This document shows, one piece after another, positions 51,372-60,870 of a stretch of DNA of 64,000 nt. Position 1 is the first letter of the stretch; the number at the start of each line of letters is the position of its first letter. Origin of the DNA: Nocardioides allogilvus (GTDB taxonomy: Bacteria; Actinomycetota; Actinomycetes; Propionibacteriales; Nocardioidaceae); contig NZ_PZYX01000006.1 in NCBI RefSeq assembly GCF_003047285.1, positions 148,280 to 212,279 on the forward strand, read 5' to 3'. The translations under genes and the position numbers were made by a program. Below the pieces are notes generated by a model. That model had not been told where the DNA came from, searched no databases, and saw nothing but the letters and a program-made list of their open reading frames with translations.

Positions 51372-53082
51372 AGATGGTATCCGTCCGGGATGCGGAGTTC
51401 AGCGCGCCCTGGGAGGAGTTGCGCTCCGCGCTGTCTGCGCCGCAAGAACCCCAACCGGGTGAAGTCACCATCAGGAAGCGCCGAGTTCTCCTCCGGACTG
51501 ACCGTCCGAAGGCCGCGGAACTGGCAGCTACCGCAATCACGGCAATCATCGAGTTGCGGGCACCGGCGAAACGGACGGCCGGCGTGAGTGCTGTGACAAG
51601 AGGGACTGTTGACGTCAGGGCTTGCGTATCCGGACTCTGACTTCGCGTTCTTACCGTTCCGTCAGGGAACACGATGCCGCTGACTCCGTTGAGGGACGCA
51701 ACGACGACCGCCCGGCCCGTCTCCAGCGCTCGAGCCCGGGAGATGGTGAACTGCTGCTCCGGCTGACTGCTCCCGGTGAAGGCGGCGTTGCTGCTTTGTA
51801 TTACCGCCAGATGCGCACCCGCACGCACCTGGTCGACGAGGACATCGGTGAATGCGACGTCGAAACAGATGGCACTCGCGACGAGGAGGCGACCCTGGTC
51901 CGTTGTCACATTCAAGGGAGGGGTTGGCTCACCTGGGAGCATGTCGCGCGGGATCTCGTCGAAGCGCGGCGAGAAGCCCGAAAGCCAGGGTCGGAACGGG
52001 ATGTACTCGCCAAAGGGAACAGGGTGTCGTTTCGTGTAGCGCTCATCGGAAGGACCGTCGATGCTCCACACGAGTCCTTGGTTGAGAGCGGTCCCTTCGG
52101 AGGGTCCGTCGACGATGGCGCCAAGCAGGATGGGAGCATCACTCGCGGCGACGGCCCGTTCCACCTGCCTGCGTGCAACTTCGTCGGTTGTCGGATCGAC
52201 GATCACCGAACTCTCCGGCCACACCAGCAGATCAACGGCCTCCTGATCGCCCGCGCGAATGCGATCGGACATCTTCACGGTTGCTGCGGCGTGGGCGCGG
52301 GTGATTTGTCGGTGCCTGGCCATGACGTCTGTGCTTCCGCCCGGTATACCGCCCTGGACTGCCGCGATGCGCAGGGTGCCGTCCGCACTCACCGAATAGG
52401 GGAACAGCACCGCGCCGACAGGCGCCGCGCAGACGATCGAGGCCAGGGCAGCAATGCGACCCATGCGCGGCCACTTCGGAGTCGTCCTCGCGGCCCAGGC
52501 GGCGGCTCCTGCGGTTCCTGCCAGCGCGATCAGGAAGCTCGTCCCCTCGACCCCGACGTACGGCAGAGTCCCAGCCCACGGCCCTCCAATGCTGGTGAAT
52601 CCGAGTTGCCCCCAAGGGAACCCACCGAAGGGCCACTGGGATCGCGCCAGCTCAATCGCCGTCCAGCACGCGGGGATGCTGAGGACTCGCATCCGCTGGC
52701 GCCACAGAAGCCGTACTAGCGCGCCCAACCCGGCGAACCACAATCCTTGAGTCAGGCTCACCGCAATCCAGGCCGCGGGACTGATGGACGTGGCAAGCCA
52801 CCAGATGTGAACAGCGAAGAAGACGGCTCCGAACGAGAACCCGGCCATGCCGGCTCTCCGCCAGGACTGGCGCCGCGGGCCGGTCGCAGTGACAAAGGCG
52901 GTCAGGGCGAAGGGAGCCAGCCAGGCCAGGCCAATCGGGTCAAAGGAAAACGCCAACCCGGCTCCGCCGACTGCAGCAAGGAGCTGGCTACGCCAGGGGG
53001 CGGAACCTCGCGCAGTGTGTTCTGCGTCCTGCGGCTCGAGCGCGATCCGCAGGCTGGTGGGGGGACCGCTGGTGACCGTCAT
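51367..53082 (-). CDS. lnt: Apolipoprotein N-acyltransferase Lnt
   Basis: A 571-residue membrane enzyme that N-acylates lipoproteins. About six membrane helices precede the nitrilase domain (about 230-500) with catalytic glutamate in LLVWPESSVIV (near 290), lysine in YTKRHPVPFGEYIPFR (near 350) and cysteine in ASAICFDVAFTD (near 403). Another helix follows (ARNSMIAVIAVAASSAAFG). The final about 45 residues are unusual and basic, then Ser-rich. The ATG overlaps the GNAT gene's stop, so both share operator 1. Confidence 0.93.
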   Translation of the reverse strand: MTVTSGPPTSLRIALEPQDAEHTARGSAPWRSQLLAAVGGAGLAFSFDPIGLAWLAPFALTAFVTATGPRRQSWRRAGMAGFSFGAVFFAVHIWWLATSISPAAWIAVSLTQGLWFAGLGALVRLLWRQRMRVLSIPACWTAIELARSQWPFGGFPWGQLGFTSIGGPWAGTLPYVGVEGTSFLIALAGTAGAAAWAARTTPKWPRMGRIAALASIVCAAPVGAVLFPYSVSADGTLRIAAVQGGIPGGSTDVMARHRQITRAHAAATVKMSDRIRAGDQEAVDLLVWPESSVIVDPTTDEVARRQVERAVAASDAPILLGAIVDGPSEGTALNQGLVWSIDGPSDERYTKRHPVPFGEYIPFRPWLSGFSPRFDEIPRDMLPGEPTPPLNVTTDQGRLLVASAICFDVAFTDVLVDQVRAGAHLAVIQSSNAAFTGSSQPEQQFTISRARALETGRAVVVASLNGVSGIVFPDGTVRTRSQSPDTQALTSTVPLVTALTPAVRFAGARNSMIAVIAVAASSAAFGRSVRRRTRRFLMVTSPGWGSCGADSAERNSSQGALNSASRTDTIY

Positions 53083-53840
53083 CCGCTGACGGGGCGGTAT
53101 CTGCGCGAGGGGTAGCCGGTGTCGAAATGCATGTAGTCAGGTGCTCTCTCCCCCGACAGTCGGCGCGGACCGTCAAGACCTCGGCTGAAGGTGGTGAGCC
53201 AGTAGCCCTCGGGCGTGCAGCGCTCGCCTACGTAGCTCCATCCTGTTAGACGGCAATACGCGGGGGCGAGTCCGTCCGACCGCGTGACAAGCACCAAGCG
53301 GTCGCACCCTGCAGTCCGAGCCGCATCCTCCAGAGCTTGGATCAGGAGTGAACCGACCCCCTCTCCTTGATGTTCAGGGAGCACCGCGACGTGGTTGAGG
53401 ACTCCCGTGGTGTCCGTGCGTGTCGCGACGCCTCGGACTCGGGCTCCACGCCTGTCTCGGATGACCGCCCGCAGGTACCTCCAACCGCGAGTCCGAAGGA
53501 ACATGAGGATCAGGCTCGGTTGCCGAAGGAGAGCACCCAGTCCCAGCAGGCACAGCCGCCTTCCGTGCTGGCTCATCACATGATGCCGGTGTAGACCCGG
53601 GTTTGGAGTTCCCACCAAGTACCCGACGGGGCGCCCCGACTCCTCTGCAACCAGCACGCAGCTGGCCTGATCGGTCATGAAGGACCTGTAGTACTCCGAG
53701 AGGAAACTGCCGCCAAGGCGAACGAAGAAGCCGTCGGGGAAGAACGACTGGTGCTGAGCTACGACGAATGGCAAGTCTTCATGTCGGGCCGTCCGAATGC
53801 CTACGGCTGGTGAACTAGATGGCAAGACGGTTCCTTGCAC
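53079..53840 (-). CDS. GNAT acetyltransferase ending in an M15-peptidase tail
   Basis: A 253-residue protein from GTG 53840. The GNAT domain (about 12-225) has VAVLPEHQGEGVGSLLIQAL, the acetyl-CoA loop, near 165. The last 18 residues contain PDYMHFDTGYPS, identical over 12 residues to the end of the M15 peptidase at 59287-60075, where MHFD supplies a zinc ligand. DNA over this tail matches at 23 of 26 bases (53113-53138 against 59321-59346). The GNAT at 60068-60757 is a diverged paralogue placed directly upstream of that M15 gene. Substrate unknown. Operator site 1 lies nine bases upstream. Confidence 0.85.
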   Translation of the reverse strand: MQGTVLPSSSPAVGIRTARHEDLPFVVAQHQSFFPDGFFVRLGGSFLSEYYRSFMTDQASCVLVAEESGRPVGYLVGTPNPGLHRHHVMSQHGRRLCLLGLGALLRQPSLILMFLRTRGWRYLRAVIRDRRGARVRGVATRTDTTGVLNHVAVLPEHQGEGVGSLLIQALEDAARTAGCDRLVLVTRSDGLAPAYCRLTGWSYVGERCTPEGYWLTTFSRGLDGPRRLSGERAPDYMHFDTGYPSRRYRPVSG

Positions 53841-53848
53841 TCGGAAAT

Positions 53849-53863
53849 ACTAAGTCGCATAGT
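53849..53863. promoter_or_regulatory. Envelope-regulon operator, site 1
   Basis: Gene-oriented: ACTATG CGA CTTAGT, with eight bases to the GTG at 53840. If CTTAGT is the -10, transcription would start at or next to the GTG, giving a leaderless GNAT-lnt message. Confidence 0.7.
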
Positions 53864-54015
53864 ACAGACGGGTGAAGCTTGCCGATCGCCCTGGCGTACC
53901 GCAGGCGTCCTGCTCGTGCGCACTTCCGTACAACAAGCCGACCCGGTCTCGAAGCTCCCAAGCGCCGAACACGGGCACAGTCGACCAACCCAGCGCGCGC
54001 CGGGTGATGCTCCAC

Positions 54016-55779
54016 TCATGCGATTCTGAGCGTGGTGTTGCGTGTGGCTTCCGTGAAAATGTCGTCGCCGGCGTACACGACCCCTACCGCATAGGTGCCG
54101 GCGCGCAGGCGCCGGCGCCCACCGAACTTGGCCACCACTACGCCATCAAGCAGCGCGAACTTCGTGGTGCGCTTGCCAAGGGTCACCGCCACGACGCCGG
54201 TCGGCACCACTGGCGCGCCTGGCGGACCCGCAAGTTTAACGCGAATCTTGGCGATGCCCTTCTGGTTGTTGCTGGCGATCACGCGGAGCGTCGGTGCCGC
54301 GATCGTCGGTCCCGTTGCGGACGGCGTCTGTACGACCGGGCTCAGCCCCGCGCGGTTCAACGTGACCAGGCATGACAGCACGGCGCCAACATCCTGCGGC
54401 GTGACGGGATAGCTCTGGACGCTGGCTCCAACAATGGGTTGTCCTGCCCTCAACCACTGGTAGGTGACTGAGACGTCGCTAGGAGTGAAGCGTCCTGGGC
54501 TCGCGGACAGCGTGTTGCCCACACGGGGCTCACCAGTGACGGAGGCCGCTTCCTCGACGACGATGATTGGCGCCGGCGTACCTGCCGCTACGAGCTCCTG
54601 CGTACGGCGCCTCACCTCCGGTAGCGCTTCATATAGGTAGCGTCCAGGACAGGCCGTGTCGTTGGTGTCTCGGTGACCGTCAATGACTGGCAGGGCAACG
54701 TCCTGGCCACGAGCGAACTTGTCGCTGCCTTCGGACTCGACGCGAATCGACCCGACAGGATCACGCTCGAAAGGGGCGACCTTCCACGCGGCGATGGCCG
54801 CGATGGCCCCCAGCATGGCGCTGCTGGGCCGCTGGGTGTCGTAATTGCCAATCGCTGAGATGCCAGTGGACTCGGCATTGAAGCCGAGGGTATGGCTACC
54901 GCGCACAAGACGTCCGGCCCCACCCGCGCGACCGACCCAGCAGCGGCCGAAGCGGTCGACGAGGAAGTTGTAGCCGATGTCAGACCAGCCGAGGCTTTTC
55001 GTGTGATAGGCGTACATGCCCCGCAGCAGTGCTGGGACATCTTCTCGCGCATAGCTGTTGGAGTTCACGGTGTGATGGACGTGTACCTGCTTGATCGTGT
55101 GGATGTAGGCCGGATCGGTGTCTCGAAGCGACTCGTCGGCACCCCAGGCGCGTCGGCCGATCAGTCGAGGGCGTGCCGCGCCCAACGCGGCAGATTGGCG
55201 AGCGCGCGGCTCCAGCAAGCCGGTTCCAGATGAGCCCACTGACGTATCTCCCGGCCTGCGCTCGGGGTACAGAAGTACGAGGGTGAGGCCCGCTGGGCGG
55301 CGGCCCTGCACGCGTATCTGTACCCCGTCCGCCCGCCCGATCCAGGTCACGTCGGTGCCCGCGAGGCCCGACTTTTCGACTGAACCTGCGTCGGCCACAT
55401 CGTGGAGCGTCGTAACCGATAGCCAGGACCCCCAGCCCGCAGCGGTGCGGGATCGGATATGCAGACGTGGGGCCGTCTGTCCGGCGTCCCAGAGGAACGC
55501 GACCATCGAGTGGGTGGATGTGGGGAGTCGCTGCGTCTCCCAGCGCTGTGGACCAAGTGGAAGGAGGTGCCTCTCATCCAATGGCAGGTGCAACGACTGC
55601 ACGTCCGACCCGGCGTGCGTGGACAGCATCAAGGCGCCGGCCGACCCATCGTCGCCTGCTGGCGCGAGGCTCCGTCTCGTCACAGCCGCCACCGCGGTGA
55701 GACCCGCGCTGCCGGCGGCGATCTTCAACAGCGCGCGACGCCCGGTTGGCTTCTCAGTCACATCTTTAACACCAGTCAC
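54016..55779 (-). CDS. Tat-exported N-acetylmuramoyl-L-alanine amidase (PGRP/Amidase_2)
   Basis: A 587-residue secreted enzyme cleaving the amide between MurNAc and L-Ala. N-terminal twin-arginine signal KPTGRRALLKIAAGSAGLTA. The amidase domain (about 205-390) has zinc ligands in VHVHHTVNSNSY and DGHRDTNDTACPG, with SDIGYNFLVDRFGRCWVGR between. C-terminal Ig-like repeats (VTGEPRVGNTLSASPGRFTP) resemble those of the CHAP protein, and a further beta-domain closes the protein. The GTG start lies 21 bases from operator site 4. Confidence 0.9.
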   Translation of the reverse strand: MTGVKDVTEKPTGRRALLKIAAGSAGLTAVAAVTRRSLAPAGDDGSAGALMLSTHAGSDVQSLHLPLDERHLLPLGPQRWETQRLPTSTHSMVAFLWDAGQTAPRLHIRSRTAAGWGSWLSVTTLHDVADAGSVEKSGLAGTDVTWIGRADGVQIRVQGRRPAGLTLVLLYPERRPGDTSVGSSGTGLLEPRARQSAALGAARPRLIGRRAWGADESLRDTDPAYIHTIKQVHVHHTVNSNSYAREDVPALLRGMYAYHTKSLGWSDIGYNFLVDRFGRCWVGRAGGAGRLVRGSHTLGFNAESTGISAIGNYDTQRPSSAMLGAIAAIAAWKVAPFERDPVGSIRVESEGSDKFARGQDVALPVIDGHRDTNDTACPGRYLYEALPEVRRRTQELVAAGTPAPIIVVEEAASVTGEPRVGNTLSASPGRFTPSDVSVTYQWLRAGQPIVGASVQSYPVTPQDVGAVLSCLVTLNRAGLSPVVQTPSATGPTIAAPTLRVIASNNQKGIAKIRVKLAGPPGAPVVPTGVVAVTLGKRTTKFALLDGVVVAKFGGRRRLRAGTYAVGVVYAGDDIFTEATRNTTLRIA

Positions 55780-55800
55780 ACTGGCATGCTATCCGAAGCG

Positions 55801-55815
55801 ACTATGTAGGATAGT
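55801..55815. promoter_or_regulatory. Envelope-regulon operator, site 4 (amidase / blaI intergenic)
   Basis: Plus strand ACTATG TAG GATAGT; gene-oriented for the amidase ACTATC CTA CATAGT. It lies between the divergent amidase and BlaI genes and could serve both, including autoregulation. Confidence 0.7.
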
Positions 55816-55978
55816 AGATCCCGGGTCGGTGAGTCTGGCGCCGCGGGCATGAACTCGTTGCCAGCAGTACAAGTGCGGCAGGGCTGGTGACCGTAGGCTT
55901 CGCTGCATACGTCAGCATTTCGGCTGGCTTGCCCGGTCGAATCCGGATGACATGTTCGTAGAGAAGGGGGCCGCCATC

Positions 55979-56386
55979 GTGAGCCACTTGGGTCAACTAG
56001 AAGCGGCGGTCATGGAGTGCCTGTGGGCGCACGATGAGGCCATGCCGGTGCGCGAGGTGCTCACTGAGCTCAACGGTAGTCGCGAACTTGCGTACACCAC
56101 GGTCATGACGGTGTTGGACAACCTGCACCGCAAGGGAATGGTCGCCCGAAGCAAGGCTGGTCGCGCATGGGTGTACATCCCGGTGGGCTCTCGCTCCAGC
56201 TACACCGCCGAGTTGATGGAGGAGGCGTTGGCCGGCAATCCAGATCGGGGCGCGGCGTTGTTGCACTTCGTCGAGAAGCTACCGGCTGACGAACTGATGC
56301 AACTGCGTCAGCTCCTGGACCCCACCGGCCCGGACCCCAGTGTCACCAGTAAGTCGCCTGCGTCGGAGACGGCTCGGCAACTATGA
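55979..56386 (+). CDS. BlaI/MecI/CopY-family repressor
   Basis: A 135-residue winged-helix repressor: SHLGQLEAAVMECLWAHDEA at the start, VREVLTELNGSRELAYTTVM and TVLDNLHRKGMVARSKAGRAW (recognition helix and wing). The C-terminal half (YTAELMEEALAGNPDRGAAL) is the dimerisation part cleaved in the family. I chose GTG 55979, with AAGGGGG upstream; ATG 55952 adds nine residues. Pairs with the M56 protease gene by ATGA overlap. The best candidate to bind the seven operators. Confidence 0.93.
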   Translation: MSHLGQLEAAVMECLWAHDEAMPVREVLTELNGSRELAYTTVMTVLDNLHRKGMVARSKAGRAWVYIPVGSRSSYTAELMEEALAGNPDRGAALLHFVEKLPADELMQLRQLLDPTGPDPSVTSKSPASETARQL

Positions 56387-57330
56387 CGACAACGCTGGGA
56401 CTGTTGCTCTTCGGGGTGGGGCTCGGCGTGCTGGGGCCCCGTCGCCTGGAACGGTCGAGCTGGCTCACGCGGTCGCCTCTGCTGGGCATCCTTGCTTGGC
56501 TGACGCTGTCGTTGACGGTTTTCGTGTCCTTCGTGTGGGCGGGCGTGACAGTTGCCGCTCATGCGATGCCCGATGGCGGGTGGCTCGGCAGTGCGGTTCA
56601 CGCGTGCTCGGTGCTGTTGTCGGAAGAAGGGGTCTGGAAGCAGAGCCCGGTGATTCCAGCCTTGGGTGCCGCCCTGTCTTTTGGTGCCGTGGGCGCACTC
56701 TTTGGCGCCGTACAGATTGCTCGCCGTCGCGAGCGATCTCAGTTGCGGCGCAAGAGAGACCTCTTGGAGGTCGTGTGCGCACCTCACTCGGAGCCGGACG
56801 TGATGGTGCTGGAGCACCACGTGCCTTCCGTGTTTTGTCTTCCCGGGGGCCGAGGAGCCAGCGTTGTCGTCAGTCGAGGGGCTTTGGATTGCCTCTCGGA
56901 GTCTCAGCTGCAGCAGGTTCTCGCCCATGAGCGGGCGCACCTCGCCTCGCGCCATCACTTGATCTTGCGGTGGGCGGACGCGTTTGCGGTGGTCCTGCGG
57001 GGGCGTCTCGGCTCAGCCCAGGCACGGATCCGTATTGCGGAACTTGTAGAAATGCACGCCGATGATGCCGCCGGCCGGCACAACAGGAGAGACCTCGCCG
57101 AGGCAGTGATCGCGCTTGCCGGCGGAGCTCACCCCACCGGCGCCCTCGGCGCGGGCGGGTCAGCGTTGTCTCGCGTGCGCCGCCTCACTGCACCGGTCAA
57201 ACCGATCTCACAAGTTGCCCGCGGAGGCATCCTGCTGTCCCTGTTGACGATGGTCCTGGCGCCCGGGATCATCGCGCTGACACCGGGCCTCTCCGCCATT
57301 TTCGTGGATGCTTGTCCGTTCTTCTTCTAA
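56383..57330 (+). CDS. BlaR1-like M56 family metallopeptidase
   Basis: A 315-residue membrane protease. Helices near the N-terminus (TLGLLLFGVGLGVLGPRRL, LTLSLTVFVSFVWAGVTVAA), the zinc motif HERAHLASRHHL (HExxH, near 186) and EMHADDAAGRHNRRDLAEAV with the third ligand. A final helix follows (GGILLSLLTMVLAPGIIALT). No penicillin-binding sensor domain, so it probably responds to another signal (metal or envelope stress) and inactivates the partner repressor. Confidence 0.92.
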   Translation: MTTTLGLLLFGVGLGVLGPRRLERSSWLTRSPLLGILAWLTLSLTVFVSFVWAGVTVAAHAMPDGGWLGSAVHACSVLLSEEGVWKQSPVIPALGAALSFGAVGALFGAVQIARRRERSQLRRKRDLLEVVCAPHSEPDVMVLEHHVPSVFCLPGGRGASVVVSRGALDCLSESQLQQVLAHERAHLASRHHLILRWADAFAVVLRGRLGSAQARIRIAELVEMHADDAAGRHNRRDLAEAVIALAGGAHPTGALGAGGSALSRVRRLTAPVKPISQVARGGILLSLLTMVLAPGIIALTPGLSAIFVDACPFFF

Positions 57331-57495
57331 CCCGCAGGACCACAAACGAACTTGCCTCACCAGAGATCGCGGGCGCAGGTCTCCACGGTCAGAGCATCTC
57401 CGTGTGCGTTGCGCGGCCACACACCGACGGATGGCGCGCGGTGGGGTTGGGCAGTTGGTTTGTGTTCCGTGGCCCATTGCGTGAGGCTGCGCGGC

Positions 57496-59208
57496 ATGCC
57501 TAGTGGCCGTCGGACGCCCCCGGTCCCGGCCGTCGAGCAGGACCGTTTCGTTGCCTCGAGTGCCCTCATGGCGGCCGGCACCCTGTTCTCGCGCATCAGC
57601 GGTTTCGTCAGGGCGTTCCTGCTGGCGGCAGCGCTCGGGAACCTGTTGAGCGGCGACCTGTTCTCCATCGCGAACACCATCCCCAACATGTTGTACATCC
57701 TGCTGGCCGGGGGCATCTTCAACGCAGTTCTCGTCCCCCAACTGGTACGAGCGACAAAGACGGATGCCGACGGTGGCGAGGCCTTCACCAACCGGGTGAT
57801 CACCCTGGCGGCGCTGTTCCTCGGCACCATCACTCTCTTATTGGTGGTCGCCGCACCTTGGGTGATGGGCGTGTTCCTAGATCCCGTCTTCGACGACCCG
57901 CAGCTCGCGACCCAGCGTGCCTCGGTCGTCGACTTCGCTCGATACTGTCTGCCACAGGTGTTCTTCTACGGCATGTTCGTGTTGGTCGGGCAGATCCTCA
58001 ACGCCCACGGTCGTTTCGGGCCGATGATGTGGGCGCCGATTGCCAACAATGCCGTCTCGGTGTTGGTGCTTGCGGCGTACCTGCTCGTGTACGGACCTGC
58101 GCGCGGCGATGAACGGTGCCAGGGCTTCGAGCCAGGGCAGGAACTGTTGCTGGGGCTTGGGTCCACTCTGGGCATCGTGGTCCAGTGCCTCATCCTGCTC
58201 CCCTATTTGAGGCGCGCTGGAATCCGCTATCGGCCCCAGTTCGACTTCCGCGACTCAGGGTTGGGTCATACTCTTCGACTCGGGACGTGGACGATCCTGG
58301 TGGTGGCCGTCAACCAGATTGCCTACACAGTCGTGGTTCGTCTCGCCTCCGGCGGTACCGCTCAGTCAGCCACCGACGGATGCGGCGTCGGCATGACGGC
58401 GGAGGGCACGGGCTACACCGTCTACTCCACGGCGTTCCTGATCGTGATGGTGCCGCACTCGATCGTGACAGTGTCTATCGCGACAGCGGTTCTGCCCCGG
58501 TTGTCTAGGCTCGCGGCCGACCGGAACCTTCCTGATCTGGCCATCTCCGTGGCCGGGACCTTACGGGCGTCCTTGACGCTGATCGTGCCTTTCGCCTTCC
58601 TGATTCCCGTCATCGCCGCCGACGTCGCTAACGCTATCTCGTTCGGGGCCGCCCGATCGACCTCCGAAAACTACGGGCCGACGATCGCCCTCTTCGGACC
58701 GGGAATCCTGTTCTTCACCGTTCACTACTTGATGCTGCGGGGCTTCTTCGCCCTCGAGCGCACCCAGACGGTCTTCTGGGTGCAGTGCATCATCGCCGGC
58801 GTGAACGTCGCGGCCGCCATGGCTCTGGTTGGCGTCACAGAGGCTCGACTGACGGCCCCCTCGCTGGCGGCGGCGTACGGCGCCTCCTACGCCGTGGGTT
58901 CCGCACTGTCCTACTTGATATTGCGACGCGCTCTCGGCGGGCTGGACACCCGCCGACTCCTCGCATTCTTGGCCAGGATGCTGGTGCCAACAGTCGGCGC
59001 GACCGGTATGGCCTACCTGCTCGCGCACGTCCTTCACGCCACCGTGGAAGAGCCCACTCAACTGACTGCGGCTCTATGGGTGGCCGCAGTAGCGACCGCA
59101 GACGGGATCGTTTTTCTCGGCCTCGCCTGGCTGCTCCGGGTAGCCGAAATCACCCAGGTCGGCACGTTCGTCGTACGCCGCCTGCATGCCGCGGCCAGAC
59201 ACGGCTAG
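57496..59208 (+). CDS. murJ: Lipid II flippase MurJ/MviN
   Basis: A 570-residue MOP-superfamily transporter with about 14 helices. ASSALMAAGTLFSRISGFVR at the start, NTIPNMLYILLAGGIFNAVL, VPQLVR and LNAHGRFGPMMWAPIANNAV are MurJ signatures, and MVPHSIVTVSIATAVLPRLS lies further down. Start ATG 57496; a GTG at 57481 is possible. The genome should have its own housekeeping murJ, so this looks like an extra copy brought by the element. No operator site in the 165 bases upstream; possibly read through from blaI-M56. Confidence 0.93.
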   Translation: MPSGRRTPPVPAVEQDRFVASSALMAAGTLFSRISGFVRAFLLAAALGNLLSGDLFSIANTIPNMLYILLAGGIFNAVLVPQLVRATKTDADGGEAFTNRVITLAALFLGTITLLLVVAAPWVMGVFLDPVFDDPQLATQRASVVDFARYCLPQVFFYGMFVLVGQILNAHGRFGPMMWAPIANNAVSVLVLAAYLLVYGPARGDERCQGFEPGQELLLGLGSTLGIVVQCLILLPYLRRAGIRYRPQFDFRDSGLGHTLRLGTWTILVVAVNQIAYTVVVRLASGGTAQSATDGCGVGMTAEGTGYTVYSTAFLIVMVPHSIVTVSIATAVLPRLSRLAADRNLPDLAISVAGTLRASLTLIVPFAFLIPVIAADVANAISFGAARSTSENYGPTIALFGPGILFFTVHYLMLRGFFALERTQTVFWVQCIIAGVNVAAAMALVGVTEARLTAPSLAAAYGASYAVGSALSYLILRRALGGLDTRRLLAFLARMLVPTVGATGMAYLLAHVLHATVEEPTQLTAALWVAAVATADGIVFLGLAWLLRVAEITQVGTFVVRRLHAAARHG

Positions 59209-59286
59209 CTGGGACGCAGTCCGTCACGAGTGAGCCGTCGCGATGACGTGCCCGAGGGAACACGTAGCCGCACCGGTGCACAGGGG

Positions 59287-60075
59287 TCAGGAACCAGGCT
59301 GAGTGTACGGCGTCGAGGGATAACCGGTGTCGAAGTGCATGTAATCCGGGACAGGGATGTTCTGCCAGATCCAACCCTCGTCGATGAAGGTCTGCCAAAC
59401 CACGTCACGGCGAAGGATCTTGCCCGGGCCGGGTGTGCGCGGTGCGTTCTCAGGTCCTGGTGACCAGCATTTGCAGCGTAGGTCCATCCATGGGTTCTCG
59501 CGTGGGTTGATGTCGATCGCGCGCCCGTTGGCGTGCGGGGACTCGAGCACGGGGGCGTTGATCTGGTCCGGGCGGCGGCAGTTGTATGCAGAGGTGTTGT
59601 CGGCTTGGAGGCTGCGCAGGGTGTCGCCGCCGTACTTCTCCACCCCTCGCATTCGCCGTATCGGAAAGCCTTCTTCGTAGAGCCGCGTGAAGATGCGCGC
59701 AGCCGTCTCGGCCGTGTCCGCGTTGACCACCAGGTGACCCCGGCGAAGGACGCCCTCGAAGTCGACGTGGTCCACCTCGACCCGTCGGAGCTGGGAACGT
59801 TCGGTCACCGGGCAGCCCTCTCGCACCATGCCAGCCTGGACCATCGCGTCCCATTGACGCTGCGGAACTCGGCGGATGACCGCGTCCTGGGGCTGACGCG
59901 GCGTGGGTGCGCCGGTCGGGGTTTCGATGCTCGCAACCTCGGTTCGTGATGGGCGACTGTCGTCAGCTGGGATGCTGCACGAGGCGAACAACAGCGCCAG
60001 CAGGGTGACTGGCACCGCATGAACCACGATGTGGGAGCACCTTGCGAGACTCCTTTTGACCCTAGTCTCAAGCAT
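59287..60075 (-). CDS. M15-family D-alanyl-D-alanine carboxypeptidase-like lipoprotein
   Basis: A 262-residue exported protein. Lipobox-like LLALLFASCSIP near 32. The M15 domain has SPHANGRAIDINPRENP (zinc His and Asp, near 185-200) and VPDYMHFDTGYPS at the end (third ligand). Acts on peptidoglycan stem peptides or crosslinks. Its ATG overlaps the GNAT 2 stop by eight bases, so the pair shares operator site 2. Confidence 0.9.
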   Translation of the reverse strand: MLETRVKRSLARCSHIVVHAVPVTLLALLFASCSIPADDSRPSRTEVASIETPTGAPTPRQPQDAVIRRVPQRQWDAMVQAGMVREGCPVTERSQLRRVEVDHVDFEGVLRRGHLVVNADTAETAARIFTRLYEEGFPIRRMRGVEKYGGDTLRSLQADNTSAYNCRRPDQINAPVLESPHANGRAIDINPRENPWMDLRCKCWSPGPENAPRTPGPGKILRRDVVWQTFIDEGWIWQNIPVPDYMHFDTGYPSTPYTQPGS

Positions 60076-60757
60076 CGTCGTGCAGCTCCAGGTCGTAAAG
60101 GCGGATCCACCGACCGTCGAACGTCTGGCGGCGGGCTTTCAGCAGCCATCCTTGACGGTCATAGAACGGTCCTGCGCCGTTCGCTCCGTCGAGCGTAGCC
60201 AGACTGACCCGATCAGCTCCGGTCGCCTTCGCTGCTTGTACGAAGTCAGTCACCAACGCGCGTCCGACCCCGGCCCCTCGCCTGTTCTCAACCGTCGCAA
60301 CATGCGAAAGCACCGCGACCTTCTTGGGCCCTGCCTGCGACTCCGTCTGATGGTGGCCTCGACATCGTCGCTGGAACCAGAGACTGAGGCGACGCGCGAA
60401 GAGCCGATAGGCCAACCGGGGGTGGCGCAGCGTCCCAAGCAGGACGGTGCCGGCTAGCGGCACGACGTGTCGCTGTAGGAGTAGTTTCCGGTGCGCCCGT
60501 GTGTCGAGGATGCCAACGAGGAAGCCGCACGGCCGTCCTTCGCTCTCTGCGAGGGTGGCAACGCCGTATGGCGTGTCAAGAAACGTTGCGTAGTAGCGGC
60601 GCAAGAAAGGGCGGCCGAGACGGCCCATGACGTTCTCCGGGAAGCACTTGAGGTGCTCCTCAGTGACGAAGGGGATGTCCGCCTTCACCATGGGACGGAG
60701 CGTCGCGGCTGCTTGTACTCCGGGCGACCTGGGGCTGGGTGAGGCGGCGGATGACAT
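60068..60757 (-). CDS. GNAT acetyltransferase, copy 2
   Basis: A 229-residue GNAT protein. SHVATVENRRGAGVGRALVT (near 155) is the acetyl-CoA loop; PFVTEEHLKCFPENVMGRLG and FLRRYYATFLDTPYGVATLA match the N-terminal part of copy 1 (PFVVAQHQSFFPDGFFVRLG, FLSEYYRSFMTDQASCVLVA). Starts at ATG 60757, 11 bases after operator site 2, with no Shine-Dalgarno site. Confidence 0.87.
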   Translation of the reverse strand: MSSAASPSPRSPGVQAAATLRPMVKADIPFVTEEHLKCFPENVMGRLGRPFLRRYYATFLDTPYGVATLAESEGRPCGFLVGILDTRAHRKLLLQRHVVPLAGTVLLGTLRHPRLAYRLFARRLSLWFQRRCRGHHQTESQAGPKKVAVLSHVATVENRRGAGVGRALVTDFVQAAKATGADRVSLATLDGANGAGPFYDRQGWLLKARRQTFDGRWIRLYDLELHDDA

Positions 60758-60768
60758 GCGTCGACACT

Positions 60769-60783
60769 ACTACGTTGCATAGT
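60769..60783. promoter_or_regulatory. Envelope-regulon operator, site 2
   Basis: Gene-oriented: ACTATG CAA CGTAGT. The symmetry extends by three bases on each side (60766-60786, ACT...AGT), giving the longest version of the palindrome. Controls GNAT 2 and M15. Confidence 0.75.
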
Positions 60784-60870
60784 AGTTCCGTGGTTTTTCC
60801 AGCGACGCGCGCCGGCCAAGGCAAGCAGAACCGCCGCGACCCGCCCCGTTGGCACTCAGACAGCCAGTGA

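Noticed and set aside
57484..57502. Possible operator at the murJ start (CCTAGT)
   Set aside because: No matching left half; these bases are the second and third codons of murJ.
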